Assembly: GCA_022410635.1 (NCBI GenBank)
Contig: JAJVDF010000166.1
Coordinates: 1,196,381-1,260,380 of the forward strand
Direction: 5' to 3'
DNA length: 64,000 bases
From: Tretioscincus oriximinensis
Taxonomy: Eukaryota; Chordata; Lepidosauria; Squamata; Gymnophthalmidae
Within the stretch, counting starts at the first letter, position 1; every line of letters starts with the position of its first letter. Position numbers and translations under genes: made by a program. This document shows positions 12,201-24,350 of this stretch, in pieces. The notes under the pieces are model-generated. The model did no database searches and was not told the DNA's origin. It was given only the letters and a program-made list of their open reading frames with translations.

Positions 12201-13221
12201 TCATAAGAGAGGATTATGAAAAGAAGGATTCTGAGGTAAAATATATTGTTTATTTTAGAACACAACAGGATTAAAGTGGTTTGAAAATAAAAGAATAATA
12301 AAACTCAGAGTAGAATCACACACCACCCTTAGGAGCAGAAGTCCCTAAGACCATGAGCATCCAATCACAATGGATCTCACTGCAAGGCTTCTGTCCCTCA
12401 ACCTATTAACATCTCTCAATCACCCTCCACACAAGGCAGAATAATTTTAAGATGGTCCCCTCCCACTCAGAGCTTCCACAGGCTCCAAGTCTGTCAGAAG
12501 AAGGGCCCCAGGCAGTGGGCAGGGCTAGCTTTATAGGCTCTGTGTTAGCCTGAAACAGCATCTGGGCAGGAGGCCCTTTCGAACCCTTTCTGGTACAGAA
12601 TATGCCCAGATGCATTTTGAACTTCTGCCAGTCAGAAATAAGACTTGGTAAGCAAGTTAGTAGAACAGTTAATTATGTAAAACAGCTTATATAGAATAGT
12701 TTTCAACTATCCTATATCTACCGTTTTATTTGGATTAAGATATAGCACAGTTGCCTCAGTTAAACAAAACTCATTAGCAAAAATACTAACATTTTATGGT
12801 GTTAGATTCTCTTCTGTTATGGCTCCCAAAATTTCATTACTTAGCTTTTTGTTCTCAAAAGGAGGATTAATGAGAATGCTCCCACCCCAATGCTCTTAGC
12901 TATTAATGACTTTTAAAAAGTGCTGATAATGGTTAGCTAGGAATCCACAATGTTTTTGCAAAATGCTTTCTCACTAACTCAGAGATGTTCATTCTTTGCT
13001 TCAATTTATTATTATCTAAACAGGTACTCGACCATGACTTTTAAAACTGAATTCTTGTGAAATATGTTTAATTATCATTTATAATGCAGAAATAACGTAC
13101 CACCCACTATGCAATTATTAGGCTGTGTCACACCATAAAACCCCACCCAGAATGAACCTTTTAACCTTGGTTCATTTCAATGCTCTATTCACTTACAATA
13201 CCAGATATGAAAAGATCTCAT
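9201..13221. other. Unassigned 4-kb stretch
   Basis: Mostly unique-looking AT-rich DNA. A poly-C run is at about 9919-9933. The segment around 12240-12620 has clustered AATAAA-like and GC-richer parts that could be another decayed LTR-like element on the reverse strand, but no second copy was found to confirm this. Short open frames, including one of 119 codons at 11494-11853, lack recognisable domains. Confidence 0.45.
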
Positions 13222-14560
13222 TTGAAGCAGACAGCTACCAGGGAAGAGACACAGGCAAGATTAAGGAATAAACCATTTATTAACAACACACAGACCTAAG
13301 TGCAACTCATACCAATACGCATAACCCAATACAGACTAATTAAGGAAAGTGCAGAAGAACATTGGAATAATTTAACACATAACCAACAACTTATAAACAA
13401 TAACCCAAAAGTAGAGAAAATAAGGTCATGGTATAAGTAGGGTGTGGCAGGTGCGGCATCTTGGTTGACTTAAGGTCAGCCATCTAGCCTGACCATCACT
13501 CTTGGGCCATGCCCACCATGATGTAGGCCCACTGGCTGCCTTCTCCAATGGCAAAGTCAGCCTGTCCAATCTGCCAGCCCAGGACTTAGGCATACACTTC
13601 TTACCCATGCCATAGCCTCCCACTCACCTGGTAGACCTGGCCTATGGTAATCAGCCTGTTCTGAGCCTTGGCAGCCAACCACCAGCCCACTCTCTGTGGG
13701 CATTGCTCAGGCCCGTACCCTGATGTGGCACAACAAGAGGATAAAAGTGGTTGAATGGGCTGCCAAGGAACCATTCTGTGTATAGCCCTCCCCCCCAATG
13801 ACTCCTGAGTTGTGTTCGGCCACACTGATCCCCAAAGGCATGCTCCACAACTCTGGAACCCTATTAAGGGGGCCCTCAGACTATGGTGTAATCATGGGGA
13901 TACTTGCCTCCAGGCATTTGACACCCCCTTTTTGCCAACCAAGATGCCTTCACTGCCACTAGAGCAAATAGCTCCCACCAAACACACCCTACTCAGCTAG
14001 CCATGCCCTAAGTGCCCCTTGAACCTGACCCAACCATTTCTCTATCCCTAAATTGGATATGTGAAAACCATCCGCTCTGAACATGCACGCTCCTTGTTAG
14101 CAAAAAACCTTGTGCCAAATAGCAGTACCTCTGGAGCCCACCACGCTCCTGGTTATCTTGGAATTTATCTGCCTTCTGGCATAGTTCATCTTATAAGGGT
14201 CATCCAGAAAACTCATGTCCCCGCCGGAAGGTTCAAATCTCTCGTCCAGCACGATGCAGCAGCATACTGACCCGCCCAATGCACGATACTGTGTCCAACT
14301 ATCCAAACACTGTGACTGGAAACTAGCAGCAAAGAAAAAACAAACAGGTCGCCGAACAAAGAGGAGGAAGTGCGCTGGCAGGGCCTTTTTATCACCCCAT
14401 CCCACCCAGAAGACTTTACATTTCGCTGTGCTGAAGCATAGTGAGACGCGAGGACCAGCAAACCCAGAGGACGCTCTGTGGGAAGAAGAAAGGCGCCAGC
14501 ATTTTCCTTCCCACAGCAGCTGCAAATCAGCCGCCCCAAGGACTATCCCTGGTAAGCAAC
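13222..14560 (-). mobile_element. LTR-like interspersed repeat, copy A
   Basis: Shares ordered blocks with 32340-33303 (+) and 38507-39330 (-). In element sense these are a GC-rich head, the block CGAACACAACTC with a nearby AGTCAT, GGGCTATACACAGAAT, a GAGCAATGCCCAC block, CCGCACCTGCCACACC, and an AATAAA-containing end (reverse complement at 13271). A GC-rich promoter-like head plus a terminal polyadenylation signal suggests a solo LTR, but no TG...CA ends or target duplication could be fixed. The central frames are not coding. Boundaries are approximate. Confidence 0.6.
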
Positions 14561-14570
14561 CCTTCTAAAC

Positions 14571-15172
14571 CAGTGCTTTTTTTCCAGCACAAAAGGTGCC
14601 GGAACTAACACCAGCGGCGGCGGCGGCGGCGGGGGGTGGGGTGGGGGGGCGAGCGGGCGGGGGGCGAGCAGGCAGGGGGGTGAGCGGGGGGGGGCGAGCG
14701 GGGGGCTGGCATGGGGGGCCACGCCCCCTCGCCGGCGGCCAACGCGGCGGGACAGGCTCCGTTGGTGGGGGCGGGGGGGGGGGGGGCGGGGGCGGCTGCC
14801 ACCGCTGCTCGTTCCCGCGCGCCCCGCCGCTGCCGCCCCCCCCACTAACTCCACCCCCCCGCCGCCTAAATAAAAGGTGCCGGTATTGCTGCGTTGGCTG
14901 CCGGCGAGGGGGGCGTGGCCCCGTCGCCGCCGCCTAAATAAAATAATACCACGCCCACCTCGCCGGAAGCTAACGCAGCAGTTCCGGCACCTTTTATTTA
15001 GGCGGGGGGGCGGGGGCGGGGAGGCGGCGGCCCCCGCTCATTCCCGCCCCCCCGTGCCCCCCCCCCCTGCCCCCCCACCCCCCCTGTGCCCCCCCGCACC
15101 CCCCCCCCGCGCACCCCCGCCTAAATAAAAGTTGCCGGAACTGCGTTCCAGTGCGTTCCGTCACAAAAAAAA
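14571..15172. repeat. GC-rich block of repeated and inverted units
   Basis: About 600 bp of very high G+C in an AT-rich region, with long G and C homopolymers. It contains variants of a unit beginning CCGCCTAAATAAAAGGTGCC in both orientations. Arms at 14862-14919 and 14949-15005 are inverted copies; a further reverse-type piece is near 14719-14752 and a partial unit lies at 15118-15160. The block ends in GTTCCGTCACAAAAAAAA. Proline/glycine/arginine-rich open frames arise from the composition and are not supported as genes. It could be a GC-rich interspersed repeat that expanded locally. Confidence 0.6.
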
Positions 15173-15376
15173 CCCTGTTCTAAACAATTGTAGTTCGAAA
15201 GAAAAACCAGTGTAAAATTGGCATGTTGGCCTCTTCCTTAACTATGCTAAACATTTAAAATCTATTATTATCTTACCTTTAAATATACAGAAGTAGAGAA
15301 AATGGTGGGGGGTTGGGAATTGAGGAAGCACTTAAATGCAAAGATTTCCCTTAATGCCTGAAATACATTAGAGATC
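15173..15376. other. Short unassigned spacer
   Basis: AT-rich DNA between the GC-rich block and the ATT microsatellite. Nothing recognised. Confidence 0.5.
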
Positions 15377-15377
15377 A

Positions 15378-15455
15378 TGGACATTATTATTATTATTATT
15401 ATTATTATTTATTATTATTATTATTTATTATTATTATTATTATTATTATTTATTA

Positions 15456-15522
<67 letters not shown>

Positions 15523-15524
15523 TA

Positions 15525-15590
<66 letters not shown>

Positions 15591-15599
15591 AATAATAAT
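15378..15599. repeat. (ATT)n microsatellite
   Basis: About 220 bp of ATT units interrupted by occasional extra T (ATTT) steps, ending in a short run of the opposite phase (AATAATAAT). The tyrosine/leucine/isoleucine reading frames across it are artefacts of the repeat. Confidence 0.97.
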
Positions 15600-16869
15600 G
15601 TTCCAACACTTTAGCTTTGGTCTTTTCAAGCCAAATTTTGGGATCTAAGCATAATTTTGAAAGATTGAAATGAGACTTCCAATTATTTTTAACCCTGTTA
15701 AAATTTCTAATCCAAAGATTCCAGCAGAATTCAAGCATTTTACATAGCAAAAGGTCAAGAGAGATTTTGACTGTTTTTTTCATCACAAACACCTTTCCCA
15801 TATTCCTACCATTGTTTGAAACCAATAACTCTGCACCAAAATGTCAATGGACCAACAAATATCTGAGATGTCGGTAAAAGTTCTTGCATCAATGCTTTCA
15901 ATACTGCTCCCTTCAGTTGCTTTTACCCATATTGACAGTACAGATTAATCTGATTTAAAAAGCTACCAATATCTGTGTGAAGTAGGCACAGCTGAACATG
16001 TGCAAAGTTTGACTTGTGTTCAGAAATTGGTATTACTGTTTTTTTATATTTTAACACTGAACCAAAGATATGATTGTTGCACACCTAGAATTTGGTGGAA
16101 CTGAACTATCCTGTTCTTCATGAACAAAGTGATTGAATAATTCCTATTTACAGTGAGTTTTGCTCTTGGAAAAGGCTGTTTTCAAGGAAATAAATGGTTT
16201 GCTGTTAATTGAACAAATGGCTGTTTGGTTTGCTGATGAATCAAACACAGGAATTTTCTTAGTGCACATCTCTAGCACAGTTATTCATTGATATGTTCAA
16301 TGTCCAGGGGAAAGGAGACTGGAGAGTCGCTTTGGACAGGGTTTCAGCCAGGCCATGGTTACAAAGCAGCCCTTCTTCTTGACTGAGCCACCTGTGGTAA
16401 TGGCAACATAACCAAGCTGACAATGAAGTCTTAAAATACATCATCATATAAACACAGACAGTTAAAATGAATGGATCTCTTTTAGCATAAGATAAAATGA
16501 ACACAAAACATATTTTCGTCCTTCCTTTCTTTTTAAGACTTTTTCTATTTCTGAAAAGGGTAGTTTTGAGTTAGTCATGGAGTTTCTGAGTTCAGACATA
16601 CCTGTGGTTTACTGAACCAGGCTAACAATTAATGCTCTCAAAATAATGCACAGCATTGCTGAATTCTATATTGCTTCCATTCTAAGGCAAATAAATGTAT
16701 ATAAATTAAAATATAATCTCTAATGCAGAACATTTTTTTAAAAACTGCTTACATCAAGAATTTTTTTTCAGCCATGCACACCTCCTTATGTCATATGATG
16801 CAAGTAAAAACATGCAGAAGGACATTCTTGACAATAGTTCACCGACTGTGAAATAGCCTTCCCTCTGAG
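15600..16869. other. No supported feature
   Basis: AT-rich unassigned DNA. A GTGCACATCTCT motif at about 16261 resembles termini of small non-autonomous elements, but no partner end was found. Confidence 0.45.
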
Positions 16870-16980
16870 ACCCCACATCACTTACTGATTCCACTATAAC
16901 TGGATATTCCACAATAAAGCACAGAGGAGACATTCCAGACTATCCATGCTTTATGGTGGAATAAATAAGTGATGTGGGGA
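16870..16980. repeat. Imperfect inverted repeat (hairpin)
   Basis: CCCCACATCACTTA near 16871 pairs with TAAGTGATGTGGGG near 16967-16980. The inner parts GATTCCAC and AATAAAGCA pair with GTGGAATAA and TGCTTTAT. The left arm holds an extra 18-bp step formed by a repeated ATTCCAC. Probably a small foldback element or relic. Confidence 0.55.
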
Positions 16981-17329
16981 TGCAGTGTGAGACATTCTTC
17001 AGATGTTTGGTGAAGATACACCTCTGCACTCTTTGTCTTGGGGAATAATGTTTCACTCCATTTCCAAACACTCTACTGAATAGTTTCCTTTGATTAAGGA
17101 CAGAATAATTTCAAGGGTAGTGTCTTGAATTTGTGGACAGCCAGTAGGGTGATAGAGGGTCAACCCATTTGGAGGGGCATTTTATTCATTCATCTTTAGT
17201 GCAGTTTATAAATAGATTCAGGGGTTTGATGTCTATACATTAGTGTGGGACAACAGAGACTCCTCACTTGTAAACTTTATCCACACTGGACAAAGCTAGA
17301 GGCTAGGATAATATACCTTGTGACACACA
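16981..17329. other. No supported feature
   Basis: Between the hairpin and the decayed LINE; may contain further unrecognisable LINE sequence. Confidence 0.4.
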
Positions 17330-17960
17330 ACTTCTTCATCTTCACTCCAAAACATTTGTTGACCTCTCCTCCCAACCTTAAGTAGATAATAAAAGGCACA
17401 GGAAACAGAAATGATCTCTTAGGAGCTCCACAACAGAGTTCCCAAGACATCTGAGAAAAATCTCCCTGCTGCTATTTTCTGGATACTTATCATGGAGACA
17501 GTAAGGGAACCACTGTAAAACAGTTCCTTCAAGTCCTACTTCCTGAAGCTGCTCCATCAGGATACCATAACAGATAATAGTGAAAGCCACTGGAGTTTGA
17601 AAAGAATAATCAAGACTGTATTTTCCCCATCCCTCTGTCAATAAAGGTAATCCATCAGGAGACCACAACAAACTCAGTTCCAAACTCACAACTGAAATCA
17701 GACTGGAATATATCTCACAAGCTTCTCCACTGCCTTGCACTGAAAGAAACATAGGCCACAGAGAAGTAGTTATTTCCAGCTTCTTTTATAGCTGCTGGCA
17801 TCTTTTCTTCTCACAAAGAGAGATTTACTACTCCCTAGATTCATCCAGCAATATTTCCTTAGCTAATTTTGTTAGGCATAAAGGAGGTGATCCAAGAACC
17901 AAGCAGTTGAATGAATCTTGCAAGCATTTTATCCACTTCTTCAGACCACAATAATTGAAA
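17330..17960 (-). pseudogene. Ancient L2-like LINE reverse-transcriptase remnant
   Basis: Reverse-strand translation shows L2-type reverse transcriptase order across several frames: NLSL.EEKMPAAIKEA, FQSDFSCEFGTE (from FQSGFR-type motif), then YGILMEQLQEVGLEGTVLQW and a KRSFLFPVPFIIYLR stretch equivalent to the GSVLSPLLFN block before the catalytic YADD box. Several stops and frame changes break it, and the YADD box itself was not recognised. It lacks clear ends. Family knowledge: L2 elements belong to the jockey superfamily and encode endonuclease plus reverse transcriptase. The assignment rests on motif similarity by eye. Confidence 0.6.
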
Positions 17961-20423
17961 CCCATCCATAAATTAGAATGATATTCCAGATTCCTCTAAA
18001 ATACCATTTCCAGTTGTGGAATTCAATGCCATGAAAATGTTATTCTTTGTCCTGAAAGTGTCTTCCAAATTTATCACGGGAAGCTTCTAAAAAATAGCAT
18101 AGGCATATCCTGACATCCCTTTAAGCCACCCAGAATATGTTTTCTGAACAGTCACTTTATTGATGGTACTCTCTTCTTCAGGAAATGAACCATGCACAAA
18201 CTCTTGACACTATGGCTTGTGACATTAGTTTTCAGGCTGCACTGGACACCCCAATGAATGACAGACAATAAAACAAAATTACACAACAATTTTGAAAACA
18301 CATTATCTTGAGCCATCTTTTCTATTGGCATAAACACTTCGTTTTTTGTGTGTTTTGTTTTTACTTCTTTGAATAATGAAAAGTCCTCACAAAGGCTTGT
18401 TTTTTCATTTTCCTTTATTGAAACCCACATTTCTCAAAAGATTCCACAGTAATAAATCTCATTTAGAATCACCAAAGCAATAATAATAAAAACTATAAGA
18501 AAATGACAGAGAAAGCTGTTAATGAACAAAATCCAAAATGAAAATGAGCTTTTCTCCACGTGGGTGTGCCTGAGAAAGCACAAGTCTAAAAGCAAAGGAA
18601 TTTAAAGCTTGAAGCAATCATTGAGAAGATGCTTTCAATCTATACCATTACAACATCCATAGAAGACAGTGAGAGTAACAGCTAGTTCTATCCTAGAACT
18701 AATATAGAATGTGCAAAATTGTTTTGTTTTAATTTTGCATTCTCCAGCTATTAGAACACTTTGTTCTATTATTGTTCTTTTTTAAAAAAAAACAACAACC
18801 CTGTATTGCATTGAAGAAAATGATAGTAAAGGATGTAAATTTGAATGTGATGAGATGTGCAGTTTATTATTACTGAATAGCAAATATATGTGCACATGCT
18901 GTCACCTTATCTAGTTTGGAGCCAAGTATTATAAGGAAGTAGGATACCATTTCAGCATGTTTTAAATCCATTGGGATTGTCCAGGGTGTCCTTATTTCTG
19001 AAAAAAGTGGGTCATACTAAACATGAATAAAAACATTTTAAAGTGGTAATTGTAGTGGGATGGAAAAAGGAAATGGAAGTGTGATAAGCTAACTGTAAAA
19101 AGCACAGTGGCTTTCAGTTCAATTACTGGATGTAATATTTCCAGAAAAAGACTTTTAGATGCTTGGTGGCTCATTTGCTAAGGTTACTAGCTGTTTTGCC
19201 AGGGACATGAGCTTCAGTGTACTTTGCCTCAGGTTTGCTGCTCATTGGGCTAACATAAATAGGAGACAATACAGAGGTGACCTTTTCAGTCTCTTAGAGT
19301 TTAAATCATTTGTATATGATTGGAGAAAGGAGCAGCATTAATGCAGCCTCTGGAGAGGCCAAACTCCTTACATATACAGGCTTAAGAGGGGGTAAATGAG
19401 AAAGGGAACAAGGGAAAAGTTATTTTTGTTTCTTTTCTTCTTTAGACTTTTTTCCTCTTGACCTGCAATTAACTCAGATAACTACTTAGCCTCTTTGAAA
19501 GCCTATGCAAAAATAGGAAAAAAATAGAAAATAGAAATGTGACAATGGTTCAGTTTGATCGCCTTCTGTAGGAAACTGGAGATATTCAAAGTGATTCACA
19601 TCAAATGAAACAAATCAAATTTTGAATTTCACAGAATGTTCACATTCCCAGTATATGAGCACTATTTTTAACAAGCAGATGATGACAGCGATGGTAGAAA
19701 TGTAGATGCTAACACTGTGTAGCTGCTTTATAATTCCTTGCAGTCTTATCTCTTAAGAGGAATTACGTACTCACAGGTTGAGTTGGGATAAATTTCACTT
19801 TTCTAGGTCTTTTCTGCCTTCCTCTCACTTCCATAGTAGGGTTCCACAGATCTGAATGTTAATTTGGATTTATGTGGCCATTATTTGAACTGGGCAGAAT
19901 GTGATCCAAAATAAGAGAGTCTTATTCCACATCGCTGATAGACCCATTTAATTGAGTTTAGCAGCAAACCAGTACTGTGTCCATGGATCTGTCCTGAAAC
20001 ACAGGAAGTATGCAGAAGGCATGCCTAGTGAGGGGTTATTTTATTAATGCATTGAAATGATATATAATGTGTCCATGTTAGAATGCACATAATAGTAGAA
20101 TGTGCTTTATGGGACACAGTGCATCAAATGTGCAGAATATACAATCTCTGCATAAATACCACACTCATGCTGTCACCAGCACCTGAACGTTACTGTAACA
20201 TTAGTGTGATATGAAGAGCTCTTCATGGCTACTCCCACTCAACAATGGAAATAATGCAACAGCCAGATCACTCTGGTGGCTATGAACCTGATTAATAAAT
20301 ATAATCACATATGCAAGAGAAGATCATGCATCAGTCCATAATACTTCAAATCACTAGAACAAAAATGCATATGGTAAGTCCCTAGAATAACACACAAGAG
20401 GATCCCTCCTGTAATGGCCCACC
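17961..20423. other. Unassigned 2.5-kb stretch
   Basis: AT-rich DNA, possibly including more of the old LINE at its left end. No repeat shared within the window and no exon-like frame were seen. Confidence 0.45.
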
Positions 20424-20704
20424 AATACTGGTATTAATTTACCGAATCTTCACAGCGATAAGAGCCAAAAGTATTATACAAGTTTATATATAAGTCTTAT
20501 AACACTGGTGTATTGTGTGGATGGGTGAGTGAATATTTTGGCAACATAGTTTGTTTGTGTGTGCTATGTGAATATATAATACTGGTATTATTTTATTTGG
20601 TTATTTAAATATAATTATAATATAATATAATACCAGTATTACAAAACTCGTATATACACTTGTATAATACTTTTGGCTCTTATCCCTGTGAAGATTAGGT
20701 AAAT
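20424..20704. repeat. Nested inverted repeat, MITE-like
   Basis: An outer pair of arms (about 20436-20510 and 20632-20704) matches over roughly 70 bp, sharing AGCCAAAAGTATTATACAAG. Inside it, TAATACTGGTATTA at about 20577 pairs with TAATACCAGTATTA at about 20628-20641, and the same AATACTGGTATTA motif also occurs at 20424. The structure resembles a foldback transposon with a second palindrome near one end. No transposase is present. Confidence 0.65.
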
Positions 20705-21179
20705 CAATTATTAGCTTTGTCAATATTCCAGCTAGTTTAAGGCAACTCCCTTAATTCCTTTATGGACTGAACATTTTCATCACACACGGTATGTCTCAAG
20801 AACGCTGTAGAAAGGTGCTTTGCATGTAGGAAACTGCTTTGCATGGTATGAATAAGTTGCTTATCCCATTCTAGAGAAAAAAAAAGATGAAGAGGATCTT
20901 CATATCTAGTCTGATAACATGCTCAAAAACTGGGTGCACATTGATGTTATTGCAACTTCTCTGTTAAAACTTTTCTGAATGGAACTTTGATCTTTTGTGA
21001 GTATTGGTACTCTGCCAGATGGATGATGTGCCTCATGAGAAAAGAGCTTTAGGGTGGCTGTTGCTAATTGTTGATTTCCTAATGCATCTTAATTAATTAA
21101 CTGTAGCATAATCAAAAAGAACAGACAGTGTGTATTTTCTGTATATAATTTTATTATTGGGGAGGAATTTGAACATTAA
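20705..21179. other. No supported feature
   Basis: AT-rich unassigned DNA between the nested inverted repeat and the polypyrimidine repeat. Confidence 0.5.
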
Positions 21180-21184
21180 TTGTG

Positions 21185-21835
21185 TACTAATGGAATATGT
21201 CTGTTGCACTGCTGTTATGCAATGGGCTCTAGTCGCTCTTCCTTGCCCCCATCCATCCCTCTACCCACTCCCTACCTTCCTTGAATCCATTCCTTTGGAC
21301 ACTTCCTCCCCTTTCCCCATTTATCCCTTCACTCACTCCCCCTTGCCTCCCCATCCATCCCTCCACTGACTCTCTCTACTCTTTTATTCTACCCCTTCAC
21401 CCTGTGAACAATCTATCCCTCCTTCCCAGCTTTTTACAGCTTCTCCCCTCTATCTCTATTCTCCTTCCCTCCTTCCCAGCCTTCAGTTGTCTTTGCTTCC
21501 CCCTAAACTCTTTCTGCCTCATTGCCCCCTCTACTCCTTCATGTTCTTCCAAGCCTTCTTCCACTGCAACCACTTCTGCCCTGTTCTCCTTCCCTCCCAC
21601 CCCAACACCCATTTGCAGCTCCATCTCTTGCCCTCTCTCCCTGCCTTTGCTTCTGTACTATTCTGCTTATTGCTTTCCAGTGCTCCCTCTCCTGATGCCA
21701 CTCCTACTCATACTTCTGTCTTTCTTGGTCTCTTGCTCTCCATTCCATCCACTCCCAGACTCCCTATGCTTTTGCCCTGCTTTGTCTCTCCCCGTTCCTC
21801 CACACACACCCATAGCTCCTCCCCAGTGTTAGCTC
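21185..21835 (+). repeat. Polypyrimidine repeat family, copy 2
   Basis: A conserved ~45-bp head (TGGAATATG ... ATGCAATGGGCTCTA) is followed by ~600 bp of C/T-rich DNA with CCATCCATCC and CTTCC motifs and almost no purine runs. The head and the first part of the tract match 34965-35215 in reverse orientation. Three overlapping frames of up to 183 codons (Ser/Pro/Leu-rich) follow from the composition and are not genes. Such tracts can form triplex DNA. Confidence 0.65.
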
Positions 21836-22636
21836 TACATTTAGGTTCTTCTATTGATTTTGTGTACCTTATGTGCTCCCTATAGGTTTTAGTGCTACTT
21901 TCTATGCTCTTTATTTAGGGGCTCTCTACTCTATATGTTCCTTTGAATATATCTATGTTGTCTTTCCCTACCTGCCTAAGAGTAGGAAAGGGCCAGGACG
22001 GCCAGCTGGTTTTACTTTTTGGACTACTCAGTTCCTACTTCTTGTGAGCATTTGATTCTCTCAGTTCCTACTGCATGTGAGTTTGTCAGTTTTTTAAAAA
22101 AAATCTAAAATGCTCACGAAAAGGCAGCAGCCTCCAGATCTCAGGGGGTCAGGTCGTCTCCAAGTTGTTTATGTCTGTCTGTCTGTCACGTGTGTGTCTC
22201 CATCCAGCATTTTGATCTCTTTCATTGGATTATAAGGACCAATTGGGGATTGTTTAGGAACTCCTTCTTGGTGAAATCTCTTTTATAATCTATGATGAAG
22301 CATTATTTCAGGGAATTATACACATCCAACATATCTTCACCTCATAGTAGGAAAACCTTTCTGAAGGGCAAGACAATAATGAATGTAAACAGTATGATCA
22401 AATTAAGCATGTTTGTGGGTGTGAGACTGGTTCAGTTCAAAATAATTTCTGGATGTTCAAAAATCTGGCATATTCAGTTCAAGATGGACAATTGCAAAAA
22501 CGGTTTGGTCAATTTTTTTGAACACAAACCAAATTTGCATATCAGGGGTTTTTCTAGAAGTGCATAGTTATTCACAAAAGGAAAAAATGTGTTTCAAATT
22601 ATCCGGCCAGAAAAACTTTTACGTTAAGATTATTGT
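21836..22636. other. No supported feature
   Basis: Unassigned DNA; a short GTCT repeat lies at about 22166-22187. Confidence 0.5.
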
Positions 22637-22699
22637 AAGGGAACACGTTAACATAACAGTGTAACACTAAGTGTTCCCTTAATTGTTTTGAGCAGTATA
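22637..22699. mobile_element. Truncated mariner-type hairpin MITE
   Basis: Right arm and loop of the 82-bp MITE family (ends AATTGTTTTGAGCAGTATA), but only the inner part of the left arm (AAGGGAACAC) survives. The outer left terminus, including the TACTGCTC end, is missing. Confidence 0.75.
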
Positions 22700-22765
22700 T
22701 TTATTTATTTATTTGCATTTCTATCTTTTATACCTGAAGCTCTCAGAGCAGTTAACAATAAAATT
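22700..22765 (-). repeat. L2-like 3' tail fragment
   Basis: TTTATTTATTTATTTGCATT, then TATACCTGAAGCTCTCAGAG and GTTAACAATAAAA, matches the reversed L2-like tails elsewhere in the window. It directly abuts the truncated MITE. Confidence 0.55.
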
Positions 22766-24350
22766 GAATGAGCACATACTCTAGAACATCTACTGGATTG
22801 ATATATTGACCAATGCAGAATCACCTAGTAAATCTGGGGCACCTTGAATTGAAAAAGAATGTCTTTTGCACCTCCTTACTAAACATTATTTTTTTACTGA
22901 GGCATTTGGAGTTATTTCTAGAGATATGCCTCCTGTCCCACATTTCATCTCCATAGTTCACTCAAGCCTCACACCTGTCCCATTTCTACCAGCATTTGCC
23001 TCTCATTTCCCCTCACCCAGCTGTTCTTTAGTTTTCCACGGCTTTCACATTTCCATGGCCAGCTTGGTATTTAAAGTTTTTCTTTCCTCAAAAAATACCA
23101 GTTAGCATTGCCTTCTGGTTAGGAACTGTTACATCATCAGTACTAATGTTCCAGCATACGTGCCATTGAAGAAAATTTCCTGTGAAAACCTCTTGGATAA
23201 AATTGTGCAAGGGTTGTTCCAGTGATTACCTCAACTTACCTCTAACTATATCCTTTGGAGATACTACTGGACTTTATATTTATAATATGGTTTTCTCCTA
23301 CTCTATGAACTGATATCTACATACAGTAAAACAGAACTTTACTCCCTTTAAACTGGTTGATAATACTGATGTTTCTGTTTTCTAGTCTAGAATTTAGGAG
23401 TATTTAGAACATTGAGATTGTTATATATATGATAGAGGCTATATAGATTTTTACAGTTAATATATTTATAAGCATTGTATTTTAATAAATTGTGTACTTG
23501 TTATATACAAGGTATGATGTTGAAACACATACTGTAGTGATTTAAGATGTTTTGAAGCCTATTTTAGGGGGATCCAGTATTTATATATTTTGGTGGGCTT
23601 CATTTAAAGACAAGATTTCTATTTATCAATAGTACCTCACATCCCCTATTCATGCCAATCAATCAAGATATGTGCCAATCATTTCCCCCTACTGATCACT
23701 TTAAAAATGATTATTATTTCTGAAAATCATACTACTGAGACAGTAGAACTTCACACTTCCAATTTCTCTTACTGCTGCAGTTTCATGCTGCTTTAAATTT
23801 GTGGTTTGACTATTGCTGAAAAGACAGTAATAATGAATCTGCACTAGACCTTATACCTTATTATATCTCAGAATAAGCTCTGGGTGAGTCTTGTTATAGT
23901 TTGCTTCAGTGTGTAGGCTACACATCTGGAACAAGGAACAGTACAGAATAATTTGTTTGTGGAGGAATGTATCCAAGTATAAACCCTGTGGAAGATCCAC
24001 ATATACAAACTGGAATTGCCTCCAGATAGTGGCCAAAAGTAATATTATAAAACAATATTCCAGAATAAATATATTATGGACATATCATTTGCTGCTCAAG
24101 ACAGTTGAAAAGCAGTCTCCAATTGACAATCACATTTCCTATATCATGTTGAACAATACCAGATATTTTGCTAGCGCCAAATAATCAGAACTGTGTGGTT
24201 TCTCACATACACACACAATACACATGTGCATGTTTGTACACTGATAGTGCTATATAAATAAACATAAAACTAACTTCATGATTGCAGCTGCTGGCAGCAA
24301 CATCCAAATGAGTAAATAACTTTTGCTACATTGGGAAAAAGTGCGTGAAG
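22766..24350. other. No supported feature
   Basis: AT-rich DNA with no coding signal or recurring repeat. Confidence 0.5.

Noticed and set aside
14543..15128. Gly/Arg/Pro-rich frames of 65-117 codons on both strands
   Set aside because: Explained by the GC-rich repeat block; frames on opposite strands are equally long and low in complexity.
15377..15589. Ile/Tyr/Leu-only frame
   Set aside because: ATT microsatellite.
15378..15599. CRISPR-like or satellite array
   Set aside because: No spacers between repeats; simple trinucleotide microsatellite.
21281..21832. 183-codon Ser/Pro/Leu-rich frame
   Set aside because: C/T-rich repeat lacks the TAA/TAG/TGA trinucleotides by composition; overlapping frames of similar size exist and no domain is visible.
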